DNA of 62,518 nucleotides, taken from NCBI GenBank assembly GCA_937989585.1, contig CALKRW010000024.1:1-62518 (forward strand). Reading direction: 5' to 3'. Shown piece after piece: positions 16,705 to 24,134 of this stretch. Positions within the stretch are counted from its first letter, which is position 1. The number at the start of each line of letters is the position of its first letter. The notes beneath the pieces are model-generated. The model was given only the letters and a program-made list of their open reading frames with translations. It was not told the origin of the DNA and did not search any database. The stretch is from an uncultured Porphyromonadaceae bacterium (GTDB taxonomy: Bacteria > Bacteroidota > Bacteroidia > Bacteroidales > Muribaculaceae). Made by a program: the position numbers and the translations under genes.

Positions 16705-18552
16705 ATGAAGAAGTTTTTACTTTCTCTGGCAGTCGTGCTGGGTTTCTCCGCAGTATCGACCGCTGAAACACTGACTGTCCCCACTAATGCAGGCGACTGG
16801 TCGGAGTACACATGGACTCCTGCGAATGATGACAAGGGGAACGCTGTGCAGTTCGCTGCCACTGTCAACAATTTTGAGTTTCAGCTGAACAAGGGAACAA
16901 GTTCTAATGCTGTAGTCGCTCCTGACAAATCTTCTATCCGAGTCTATGCCGGCGCTAATCTGACCATTGTTGCACCCTCGGGTTATGTCATGACCAAGGT
17001 AGAGGGTCTTACCGCATCCAACAGCAAAGCTACAGCCACATCCGTACAGGGCGACTGGACCAACGAAACCGGAACAATCTCGGCTGCTGCCAACCAGTCT
17101 TTTGCCTTTACAGCATCGACTCCCCAGTCGGCAATCACATTCGATGGCGCAGGCAAGCAGCTCCGTGTAAAGACCATCACAATCACCTATTCCGCAAGTG
17201 GCACTCCCGGTAAGGACGCCGCCAACCTCAAGTTTGAGAAGGCTACCTACACCGCCACACTCGGCCAGCCTTTCGCCGCTCCCGAAGTATCAAAGGATAC
17301 CGACGCTCCTGTCACCTATGCTTCGTCAGACGAGAAGGTCGCTACAGTTGATGCTGCTACAGGTGCTGTAACCCTCGTCGCAGGCGGTACAACCACTATC
17401 ACTGCCACAACTCCCGAGACCGATGACTTCTCGGCCGGCAAGGCATCGTACACCCTCGAGGTTGTCGACCCCAACGTTCCCGGTCTGTCTATCGAGAATC
17501 CCATGACAGTCGCACAGGCTCTCGCTGCCTGCGACAGCAAGCCAACCGGTGTTTACGTCAAGGGTATCGTGAAGGCTGTCACCACAGTATACAGCTCGCA
17601 GTACAAGAACGTCACCTTCACCATAGTTGATGCCGCAACCGATACTGAAGTCCTCGAGTGCTTCCGCGCAAAATGGGGCGCAGGTGTGACTCCCTCTGCT
17701 GACAATAACCCCGTAGTAGGTTCTACAGTAATTATGCTTGGCGACCTCACCGTCTACAACGGCAAGAAAGAACTTAACAGTGGCTGCCAGATCGTAAAAT
17801 ACGAGGAGCCCGCTCTGCCCTCCGCAGGCCTTTCGTTCCCCGAGAAGTCTTACACAATCAACTTCGGTGATGCTTTCACCGCTCCCGCCCTCACCAAGGC
17901 TACCGACGCTACCGCTACCTACACTTCGTCAGTTCCCGCTGTCGCTGAGGTTGATCCCGCAACCGGCGCCGTTACCGTCAAGGCTTACGGTACAACTGTC
18001 ATCACAGCCAATACCCCGGCAACTGCCTCGTATCGTCCCGGTGAAGCATCCTATACACTTGAGGTGCTCAACCCCGAAATCACCGTTGACAAGCCACTGA
18101 CCGTCGCACAGGCCCTCGCCGTATCACAGAACGCTCCCCACAAGGTATTTGTTAAGGGTGTCGTTACCGAAGTTACAACAGCCTATGACGAAAACTACAA
18201 GAACGTATCGTTCAATATCGCTGACGCGGCCGACGGTACAGAAGTTCTCTTGGTTTACCGTGCAAAATGGGCTGCTGACGTGAATGCTCCCGAAGATTTC
18301 AACCCCGTAAAGGGCGCTACTGTAATCATCAGCGGTAACCTCAAGGTTTACAACGGCACAAAAGAGTTCGACGCCAACTGCCAGATCGTCAAATACGACG
18401 CTACGACTTCTGGTGTCGAGGAGATCATGGATAACGACGCAGCCGTCCCCGCAGTTTACTACAACCTCCAGGGCGTACGTGTAGCCAACCCCGAAAACGG
18501 CCTCTACATCCGCGTTCAGGGCAACAAGGCAACCAAGGTTCTCGTTAAATAA
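16705..18552 (+). CDS. Secreted protein with duplicated Ig-like plus OB-like (DUF6359-like) modules
   Basis: 615 aa; starting at 16705 gives signal peptide MKKFLLSLAVVLGFSAVSTA. After an N-terminal beta domain (about 21-165) there are two copies of a two-part module. The Ig-like part (172-255 and 374-456) has YxSSxxxVAxVDxATGAV and TxITAxTP. The second part (265-367 and 463-564) has MTVAQALA, VxVKGxV, FNPVxGxTVI, LxVYNGxKE and CQIVKY, which resembles DUF6359/OB-type domains. C-terminus YNLQGVRVANPENGLYIRVQGNKATKVLVK is the sorting-type tail. No enzymatic motif; binding or adhesion at the surface is plausible but unproven. Bounded by its own promoter and terminator. Confidence 0.78.
   Translation: MKKFLLSLAVVLGFSAVSTAETLTVPTNAGDWSEYTWTPANDDKGNAVQFAATVNNFEFQLNKGTSSNAVVAPDKSSIRVYAGANLTIVAPSGYVMTKVEGLTASNSKATATSVQGDWTNETGTISAAANQSFAFTASTPQSAITFDGAGKQLRVKTITITYSASGTPGKDAANLKFEKATYTATLGQPFAAPEVSKDTDAPVTYASSDEKVATVDAATGAVTLVAGGTTTITATTPETDDFSAGKASYTLEVVDPNVPGLSIENPMTVAQALAACDSKPTGVYVKGIVKAVTTVYSSQYKNVTFTIVDAATDTEVLECFRAKWGAGVTPSADNNPVVGSTVIMLGDLTVYNGKKELNSGCQIVKYEEPALPSAGLSFPEKSYTINFGDAFTAPALTKATDATATYTSSVPAVAEVDPATGAVTVKAYGTTVITANTPATASYRPGEASYTLEVLNPEITVDKPLTVAQALAVSQNAPHKVFVKGVVTEVTTAYDENYKNVSFNIADAADGTEVLLVYRAKWAADVNAPEDFNPVKGATVIISGNLKVYNGTKEFDANCQIVKYDATTSGVEEIMDNDAAVPAVYYNLQGVRVANPENGLYIRVQGNKATKVLVK
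17220..18395 (+). repeat. Diverged tandem duplication inside the secreted protein gene
   Basis: Two consecutive units, about 17220-17800 and 17825-18395, encode the same Ig-like plus OB-like module. Similarity is clear at protein level (CQIVKY, RAKW, TVAQALA, TTxY.xxYKNVxF in both) and weaker in DNA, so the duplication is old. Confidence 0.75.
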
Positions 18553-18591
18553 TTCCTTGCTATTCTGAATTAAAAAAGACACTTGATAGCG

Positions 18592-18630
18592 CGGCGGCTG
18601 ACCTTGTACGGGTCGGCCGCCGTTGTTTTT
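18592..18630 (+). terminator. Terminator after the duplicated-module gene
   Basis: 12-bp stem CGGCGGCTGACC / GGTCGGCCGCCG with one wobble, followed by TTGTTTTT. Confidence 0.92.
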
Positions 18631-18869
18631 CGCTGTATAACAGGGTGTGCGGCTGTACTTTGTGTTCTTGCTGTAACGTAGTCTGTATATTATTTTCTGT
18701 ATATTATTTAAGGTACGCGCGAGGAAAAAGCGGGCCGACATCTGTCCGGCGCCAGCGCGATTCGTTGAGGGTGGGGCGCCAAATTCTTGTCTTATAGGCG
18801 CTGGAAGCCTTTGTGGCTGTTCCCCGGATGGTCTTGAAATAAAAAAGTGACGAAAAAAGTCGAAATATT

Positions 18870-18900
18870 TTTGGTGGATAAAAAAAAGTTTGTAACTTTG
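18870..18900 (+). promoter_or_regulatory. Promoter of the tRNA-tuf operon
   Basis: TTTG (18870-18873), 19-nt spacer, TAACTTTG (18893-18900): full Bacteroidetes consensus, about 80 nt before the first tRNA. The stretch 18631-18866 between the preceding terminator and this promoter shows no gene. Confidence 0.85.
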
Positions 18901-18903
18901 CAT

Positions 18904-18921
18904 CCGCAAACGAGAAACAAC
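18904..18921 (+). promoter_or_regulatory. Conserved tRNA-operon leader element (copy 1)
   Basis: CCGCAAACGAGAAACAAC begins 3 nt after the -7 box, so it should cover the transcription start and first transcribed bases. An identical 18-mer at the same spacing follows the promoter of the tRNA-Val/Ser operon (56791-56808, minus). Function unknown; a shared initiation or antitermination signal is an inference. Confidence 0.6.
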
Positions 18922-18980
18922 GGCACCTCCAAGGCTAGGGAATAAAGGTCCGTCGCTCTCGGACAAGAGAATATTGAAAT

Positions 18981-19054
18981 GCCTCTTTAGCTCAGTTGGC
19001 CAGAGCACGTGATTTGTAATCTCGGGGTCGTTGGTTCGAATCCGACAAGAGGCT
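18981..19054 (+). tRNA. tRNA-Thr (TGT anticodon)
   Basis: Acceptor stem GCCTCTT / AAGAGGC, loop TTTGTAA gives anticodon TGT, T-arm GTTCGAATC, discriminator T. One T-T mismatch in the anticodon stem as I fold it. First gene of the tRNA-tuf operon. Confidence 0.95.
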
Positions 19055-19090
19055 CAAGTTTATTGGATATCCTGACACAGTGATATACCC

Positions 19091-19173
19091 GGGCGAATAC
19101 CAGAGTGGCCAAATGGGGCAGACTGTAAATCTGCTGGTTTATACCTTCGGTGGTTCGAATCCATCTTCGCCCA
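19091..19173 (+). tRNA. tRNA-Tyr (GTA anticodon)
   Basis: Acceptor GGGCGAA / TTCGCCC, anticodon stem GCAGA/TCTGC with loop CTGTAAA (anticodon GTA), long variable arm, discriminator A. GUN anticodon, so a predicted queuosine substrate. Confidence 0.96.
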
Positions 19174-19183
19174 CAAATCCAAT

Positions 19184-19256
19184 GCGGAAGTAGCTCAGTT
19201 GATAGAGCATCAGCCTTCCAAGCTGAGGGTCGCGGGTTTGAGCCCCGTCTTCCGCT
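19184..19256 (+). tRNA. tRNA-Gly (TCC anticodon)
   Basis: Acceptor GCGGAAG / CTTCCGC, anticodon stem TCAGC/GCTGA with loop CTTCCAA (anticodon TCC), discriminator T. Confidence 0.96.
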
Positions 19257-19318
19257 CAAATATTGCGGAAGCCTCCGCCGACATCGCAGACGCCGACGCA
19301 TGACAAGACATACAGATT

Positions 19319-19390
<72 letters not shown>

Positions 19391-19422
19391 CAAAGATTTT
19401 TAACTTGTAAAAAAGTCTGTCA

Positions 19423-19452
19423 GCCCCGATAGTGCCCTTACATTATCGTGGC
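19423..19452 (+). other. Hairpin in the tuf leader
   Basis: CGATAGTG / CATTATCG (one wobble), extended by GCC/GGC across a mismatch, between tRNA-Thr(GGT) and tuf. No T-tract, so more likely an RNA-processing or stability element than a terminator. Confidence 0.4.
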
Positions 19453-19495
19453 GTCTTGCTAAGATTTAATCATTAATCAAAAAATAAACCAAGTT

Positions 19496-20680
19496 ATGGC
19501 TAAAGAGAAATTCGAAAGAACTAAACCGCATGTAAACATCGGTACCATCGGTCACGTTGACCACGGCAAAACCACCCTTACCGCCGCTATCACCACCGTC
19601 CTCGCAAAGGCCGGTCTCTCGGAGGTTAAATCGTTCGATCAGATTGACAACGCACCTGAGGAGAAAGAGCGTGGTATCACAATCAACACCGCCCACGTAG
19701 AGTACGAGACCGCTAACCGTCACTACGCACACGTTGACTGCCCGGGTCACGCTGACTACGTTAAGAACATGGTTACCGGTGCTGCTCAGATGGACGGCGC
19801 TATCATCGTTGTTGCCGCTACCGACGGTCCCATGCCCCAGACCCGCGAGCACATCCTTCTCGCCCGTCAGGTGAACGTTCCCCGTCTGGTTGTATTCCTG
19901 AACAAATGCGACATGGTCGACGACGAAGAAATGCTCGAGCTCGTTGAGATGGACATGCAGGAACTCCTCGACCAGTACGAATACGACGGTGCCAACACTC
20001 CTATCATCCGTGGCTCTGCCCTCGGCGCACTCAACGGCGAACCCGAATGGGAAGCAAAAGTCATGGAACTCATGGACGCAGTTGACAACTGGATTCCCCT
20101 GCCTCCCCGTGATGTTGACAAACCCTTCCTTATGCCCGTCGAGGACGTATTCTCGATCACAGGTCGTGGTACTGTCGCTACCGGCCGTATCGAAACCGGT
20201 GTTGTCAAAGTCGGTGACGAAGTTCAGATCATGGGTCTCGGCGCCAACCTCAAGTCTACCGTTACAGGTGTTGAGATGTTCCGCAAACTTCTCGATCAGG
20301 GCGAAGCCGGTGATAACGTTGGTCTTCTCCTCCGCGGTATCGACAAGAAGGAAATCAAGCGCGGTATGGTTATCTGCCACCCGGGCGTAATCAAACCCCA
20401 CGACGAATTCAAGGCTTCTGTCTATATCCTGAAGAAAGAAGAAGGTGGCCGTCACACTCCCTTCCACAACAACTACCGTCCTCAGTTCTACATCCGCACA
20501 CTTGACGTTACCGGTGAGATCACCCTTCCCGAAGGCGTTGAAATGGTAATGCCCGGCGACCACGTAGAAATCAAGGTGAAACTCATTCAGCCCGTAGCAT
20601 GCGATCAGGGTCTGCGTTTCGCTATCCGTGAAGGCGGCCGTACCGTTGGTTCGGGTCAGATCACCGAAATCATCGAATAA
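19496..20680 (+). CDS. tuf: Elongation factor Tu
   Basis: GTPase that delivers aminoacyl-tRNA to the ribosome. 394 aa, normal length. G1 GHVDHGKT (19-26), G3 DCPGH (82-86) and G4 NKCD (137-140) are intact, followed by beta-barrel domains 2 and 3 (RGTVATGRIE, CHPGVIKPH, ending VGSGQITEIIE). It lies between four tRNA genes and tRNA-Trp, a common Bacteroidetes order. No start ambiguity: the codon at 19496 gives the standard MAKEKFERTKPHVN. Confidence 0.99.
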   Translation: MAKEKFERTKPHVNIGTIGHVDHGKTTLTAAITTVLAKAGLSEVKSFDQIDNAPEEKERGITINTAHVEYETANRHYAHVDCPGHADYVKNMVTGAAQMDGAIIVVAATDGPMPQTREHILLARQVNVPRLVVFLNKCDMVDDEEMLELVEMDMQELLDQYEYDGANTPIIRGSALGALNGEPEWEAKVMELMDAVDNWIPLPPRDVDKPFLMPVEDVFSITGRGTVATGRIETGVVKVGDEVQIMGLGANLKSTVTGVEMFRKLLDQGEAGDNVGLLLRGIDKKEIKRGMVICHPGVIKPHDEFKASVYILKKEEGGRHTPFHNNYRPQFYIRTLDVTGEITLPEGVEMVMPGDHVEIKVKLIQPVACDQGLRFAIREGGRTVGSGQITEIIE

Positions 20681-20735
20681 TACCCTTCAATTGAATTCAG
20701 TCGCTGTCCTCTGAGGCAGTGCCCCTGATACCAAC

Positions 20736-20797
20736 AAAAAACCGGCTTCGGCCTGTCGCTTCAATCATGACCGCAATGCGGGCGAAGCCGGTTTTTT
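20736..20797 (+). terminator. Terminator after tuf
   Basis: 11-bp stem AACCGGCTTCG / CGAAGCCGGTT with a 32-nt loop, flanked by A5 and T6, so it could act in both directions. tRNA-Trp starts only 7 nt later, so either transcription reads through or a promoter lies within it. Confidence 0.8.
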
Positions 20798-20803
20798 ACA
20801 TAC

Positions 20804-20876
20804 ACGGGATTAGCTCAGTTGGTAGAGCATCGGTCTCCAAAACCGAGTGTCGGGAGTTCGAGTCTCTCATCCCGTG
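20804..20876 (+). tRNA. tRNA-Trp (CCA anticodon)
   Basis: Acceptor ACGGGAT / ATCCCGT, anticodon stem TCGGT/ACCGA with loop CTCCAAA (anticodon CCA), discriminator G. The next bases, 20877-20879, read CCA, the only tRNA in the window with an encoded 3' CCA. secE starts 13 nt later. Confidence 0.96.
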
Positions 20877-20891
20877 CCAAAAACAGAAGAA

Positions 20892-21092
20892 ATGAAAAAA
20901 CTCAAACTACTTACAAATATCGAGGAGTCTTATGACGAACTGCGTTATAAGACTTCTTGGCCCTCGAAGAAACAGTTAATCAAGTCGGCTGTCATAGTCA
21001 TGATTGCTTCCGTTGTGATCGCTCTGATCATTTTAGTCATGGACCAGATTGTGTCGAACTTGATGCACTTGATTTATTCTTTTGGTAACTAA
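20892..21092 (+). CDS. secE: Preprotein translocase subunit SecE
   Basis: 66-aa single-span SecE of the SecYEG channel. Start at 20892 (MKKLKLLTNIEESYDELRYKTSWPSKKQL); an in-frame upstream ATG at 20847 lies inside tRNA-Trp and is rejected. The conserved cytoplasmic amphipathic segment with TSWPSKKQL precedes one hydrophobic helix (AVIVMIASVVIALIILVM). Short form as in most non-enterobacterial species. Followed 21 nt later by nusG, the universal partner. Confidence 0.97.
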   Translation: MKKLKLLTNIEESYDELRYKTSWPSKKQLIKSAVIVMIASVVIALIILVMDQIVSNLMHLIYSFGN

Positions 21093-21113
21093 CCCCCTTT
21101 AAGTGTAGATTCA

Positions 21114-21671
21114 ATGTCAGACTCGAAAAGAGGATGGTACGTGTTGCGTGCCATTTCAGGCAAAGAGGCGAAAGTCAAGGAACTTCTTGACGGAGCAATC
21201 CGCAATTCCGACCTCGGCGACCACGTATTTCAGGTATTGATTCCCACCGAGAAGGTGCTCACCGTCAGAGGCGGAAAAAAAGTCGTTAAGGAACGCAACC
21301 TTTTCTCCGGTTACGTCTTTATCGAGGCCGAACTCACAGGTGAGGTTATCCACGAGTTGACCAACACGACTAATGTCATCGATTTCCTCCGCGGACGCGA
21401 GAAAGGCTCGGCTCCCGAGCGCTTGCGCGAAAGTGAGGTGATGAGGATGCTTGGTACGGCTGACGAATTCGCTGATGCCACCGAGATGGATTCGAATGAT
21501 TATCTGGTCGGCGAGACCGTGAAGATCATCGACTCGACAAATCCCTTTACCGGATTCTCGGGTGTTATCGAGGAGGTCAACAAGGAAAAGAAGAAACTCA
21601 AGGTTTCGGTCAAGATCTTCGGCCGCAAGACACCGATGGAACTCGACAATTCGCAGGTAGAACGCGAGTGA
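21114..21671 (+). CDS. nusG: Transcription termination/antitermination factor NusG
   Basis: 185-aa NusG that binds RNA polymerase and couples it to Rho or ribosomal S10. N-terminal NGN domain begins WYVLRAISGKEAKVKELL; the C-terminal KOW domain includes GETVKIIDSTNPFTGFSGVIEEVNKEKKKLKVSVKIFGRKTPMEL. Length is standard. It lies in the secE-nusG-rplK order. Confidence 0.98.
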   Translation: MSDSKRGWYVLRAISGKEAKVKELLDGAIRNSDLGDHVFQVLIPTEKVLTVRGGKKVVKERNLFSGYVFIEAELTGEVIHELTNTTNVIDFLRGREKGSAPERLRESEVMRMLGTADEFADATEMDSNDYLVGETVKIIDSTNPFTGFSGVIEEVNKEKKKLKVSVKIFGRKTPMELDNSQVERE

Positions 21672-21759
21672 TGACACCGCGCGGCAGGGTTGGTTACGCA
21701 TCCCGGTGCCGCGTCTTGTTATGCCCGCACAAATTTTTAATTATCAAAGTTTAAAAACA

Positions 21760-22200
21760 ATGGCTAAAGAAATTGCTGGACAGATCAAACTGCAAATAAA
21801 AGGTGGCGCAGCAAACCCCTCACCTCCCGTAGGTCCCGCTCTCGGTTCCAAGGGTATCAATATCATGGAGTTTTGCAAGCAATTCAACGCCCGCACCCAG
21901 GACAAGGCCGGTAAGGTACTGCCCGTTGTAATCACTTATTACACTGACAAATCCTTCGACTTCGTCGTCAAGACCCCGCCTGTAGCCATCCAACTCAAGG
22001 ATGCCACCAAACTCAAGAGCGGCTCGGCTCAGCCCAACCGCACCAAGGTAGGCTCGGTCACCTGGGATCAGGTTCGTGAAATCGCTGCCGACAAAATGCC
22101 CGATTTGAACTGCTTTACCGTAGAATCGGCTATGCGTATGGTTGCCGGTACAGCCAGAAGTATGGGTATCACCGTCAAAGGCGAATTTCCCGTTAAATAA
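21760..22200 (+). CDS. rplK: Large ribosomal subunit protein uL11
   Basis: 146-aa L11, part of the GTPase-associated centre. Start at 21760 (MAKEIAGQIKLQIKGGAANPSPPVGPALG) is the family start; an in-frame upstream ATG at 21706 lies in the intercistronic gap. The N-terminal domain and the 23S-binding C-terminal domain (SVTWDQVREIA...GTARSMGITVKG) are intact. Co-transcribed with rplA, 21 nt downstream. Confidence 0.98.
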   Translation: MAKEIAGQIKLQIKGGAANPSPPVGPALGSKGINIMEFCKQFNARTQDKAGKVLPVVITYYTDKSFDFVVKTPPVAIQLKDATKLKSGSAQPNRTKVGSVTWDQVREIAADKMPDLNCFTVESAMRMVAGTARSMGITVKGEFPVK

Positions 22201-22221
22201 CCTCTTTAAATTCAATCAAAA

Positions 22222-22917
22222 ATGAGTAAACTTACAAAAAACCAAAAGTTAGCTTTATCGAAGATTGAAGCCGGGAAATCTTATACTTTGGCTGAAGCCG
22301 CCGAGAAGGTGAAGGAAGTTACCTACACCAAGTTCGATGCATCGCTCGACATCGACGTTCGTCTCGGCGTCGACCCCCGTAAGGCTAACCAGATGGTTCG
22401 CGGCGTTGTTACGCTGCCCAACGGAACAGGCAAGCAGGTCCGCGTGCTTGTACTCTGCAATCCCGATGCCGAGGCTGCCGCCAAGGCTGCCGGTGCCGAC
22501 TATGTAGGTCTCGACGAATATATCGAGAAGATCAAAGGCGGCTGGACCGATGTTGACGTCATCATCACCCAGCCCATGATCATGGGTAAGATCGGTGCCC
22601 TCGGCCGTATCCTCGGTCCCCGTGGCCTGATGCCTAACCCCAAGTCGGGTACCGTGACCATGGATGTCGCCAAGGCAGTCGAGGAAGTGAAAAAAGGTAA
22701 GATTGACTTCAAGGTCGACAAGAACGGCATCGTTCACTCGTCTATCGGCAAGGTGTCCTTCACACCCGAGCAGATGACCCAGAACGCCAAGGAGTTCATC
22801 TCGACTCTGATCAAACTCAAGCCTGCAACTGCCAAAGGCACATATATCAAAAGCGTTTACCTTTCGAGCACTATGTCTCCCGGTATCAAAGTCGATACTA
22901 AATCTTTTGATGCCTAA
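22222..22917 (+). CDS. rplA: Large ribosomal subunit protein uL1
   Basis: 231-aa L1 of the ribosomal L1 stalk; in many bacteria it represses the rplK-rplA mRNA. Conserved MIMGKIGALGRILGPRGLMPNPKSGTV block and C-terminal TAKGTYIKSVYLSSTMSPGIKVD are present. Length is standard. Confidence 0.98.
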   Translation: MSKLTKNQKLALSKIEAGKSYTLAEAAEKVKEVTYTKFDASLDIDVRLGVDPRKANQMVRGVVTLPNGTGKQVRVLVLCNPDAEAAAKAAGADYVGLDEYIEKIKGGWTDVDVIITQPMIMGKIGALGRILGPRGLMPNPKSGTVTMDVAKAVEEVKKGKIDFKVDKNGIVHSSIGKVSFTPEQMTQNAKEFISTLIKLKPATAKGTYIKSVYLSSTMSPGIKVDTKSFDA

Positions 22918-22937
22918 TCTTTAAAACTGTTACGACA

Positions 22938-23459
22938 ATGAAGAAAGAAGAAAAGGGACTGGTAATCGAAAAGATTGCTCAGACTATCAAAGAATACAAT
23001 GGTTTCTACCTGGTTGAGACCGCAGGACTCGACGCCGAGAAAACTTCGGAACTCCGTCGTGCATGCTTCGGCAAGGAGATCAAGCTTATGGTTGTGAAGA
23101 ACACACTTCTTCACAAGGCTCTCGAATCACTCGAAGGCGACTATACTGAACTCTATCCCGCTCTCAAAGGCTCAACCTCGCTCATGTGCACCAACGTGGG
23201 CAACGCTCCCGCCAAACTTCTCAAGGACTTTGTGAAGAAAGGCGAACCCCTTCCCGCACTCAAGGCCGCATACGTCGAAGAGACAGTTTATGTCGGCGCT
23301 GACCAACTCGATGCACTCGCATCCATCAAGAGCAAGAACGAACTCATCGCCGACGTTGTGGCTCTGCTTCAGTCGCCCGCCAAGAATGTCGTTTCCGCTC
23401 TTCAGTCCGGTGCTACCAAACTCCATGGCATCCTTGAGACACTCTCAAACAAAGAATAA
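22938..23459 (+). CDS. rplJ: Large ribosomal subunit protein uL10
   Basis: 173-aa L10, base of the L7/L12 stalk. N-terminal MKKEEKGLVIEKIAQTIKEYNGFYLVETAGL, RRACFGKEIKLMVVKNTLLHKAL, and a C-terminal helix carrying the L12 binding site. Followed 41 nt later by rplL. Confidence 0.97.
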   Translation: MKKEEKGLVIEKIAQTIKEYNGFYLVETAGLDAEKTSELRRACFGKEIKLMVVKNTLLHKALESLEGDYTELYPALKGSTSLMCTNVGNAPAKLLKDFVKKGEPLPALKAAYVEETVYVGADQLDALASIKSKNELIADVVALLQSPAKNVVSALQSGATKLHGILETLSNKE

Positions 23460-23500
23460 TATCAACCGAAAAAAATCAAAACAAATAAATATTTACTACA

Positions 23501-23875
23501 ATGGCAGATTTAAAAGCTTTTGCTGAACAACTTGTTAACCTTACCGTTAAGGAAGTAAACGAACTCGCTCAGATCCTCAAGGACGAGTATGGCATCGAAC
23601 CCGCCGCTGCAGCCGTTGCAGTTGCTGCCGGTCCCGCCGCTGGTGGCGAAGCCGCTGAAGAGAAAACCAGTTTTGACGTTATCCTGAAGGCTCCCGGCGC
23701 TGCCAAGCTCCAGGTTGTAAAACTCGTCAAAGAACTCACCGGTCTTGGTCTGAAAGAAGCCAAAGAACTCGTTGACAATGCTCCCTCGCCCATCAAGGAA
23801 GGTGTTGCCAAAGCTGACGCAGAAGGTCTCAAAAAACAACTCGAAGAGGCTGGCGCTGAAGTCGAACTTAAATAA
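23501..23875 (+). CDS. rplL: Large ribosomal subunit protein bL12 (L7/L12)
   Basis: 124-aa acidic stalk protein that recruits translational GTPases. N-terminal dimer domain, Ala/Gly/Pro hinge (AAAAVAVAAGPAAGGEAAEE), and C-terminal domain with KTSFDVILKAPGAAKLQVVKLVKELTGLGLKEAKELVD. Normal length and composition. Confidence 0.98.
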   Translation: MADLKAFAEQLVNLTVKEVNELAQILKDEYGIEPAAAAVAVAAGPAAGGEAAEEKTSFDVILKAPGAAKLQVVKLVKELTGLGLKEAKELVDNAPSPIKEGVAKADAEGLKKQLEEAGAEVELK

Positions 23876-23899
23876 TATCGCCTGATTCTCAGGTAAATA

Positions 23900-23938
23900 G
23901 GTTAAGAATCCCCGCTAAGGGTTGATTCTTAACCTTTT
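23900..23938 (+). terminator. Partial terminator (attenuator) between rplL and rpoB
   Basis: Perfect 11-bp stem GGTTAAGAATC / GATTCTTAACC, 13-nt loop, TTTT tail. Since rpoB and rpoC follow on the same strand with no clear promoter in the 259-nt gap, it probably lets only part of the polymerases through, like the E. coli rplL-rpoB attenuator (analogy, not homology). Confidence 0.75.
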
Positions 23939-24134
23939 GTGTCTATCTATAATGTGGGCCTCGTTTTTCATCCATCCCAGCCCTTTGACATTAAAGGGCC
24001 ACACGGTTTCGGAGCGACCCCACACGGCCACGCGGGCCAACTTTTGAATGCTAGCACAGACACATCAACCCCCAAGAACTTTTCTCTCCCCAACATACAA
24101 ATTGAGTTCCCCTTAATTATTTTAATTGCAATAG

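Noticed and set aside
18124..19008. 294-codon minus-strand frame
   Set aside because: Antisense to the C-terminus of the 16705 gene, then crosses a terminator and promoter region; no domain.
19466..20563. 365-codon minus-strand frame antisense to tuf
   Set aside because: tuf is unambiguous; the reverse frame is open only because of strong codon bias.
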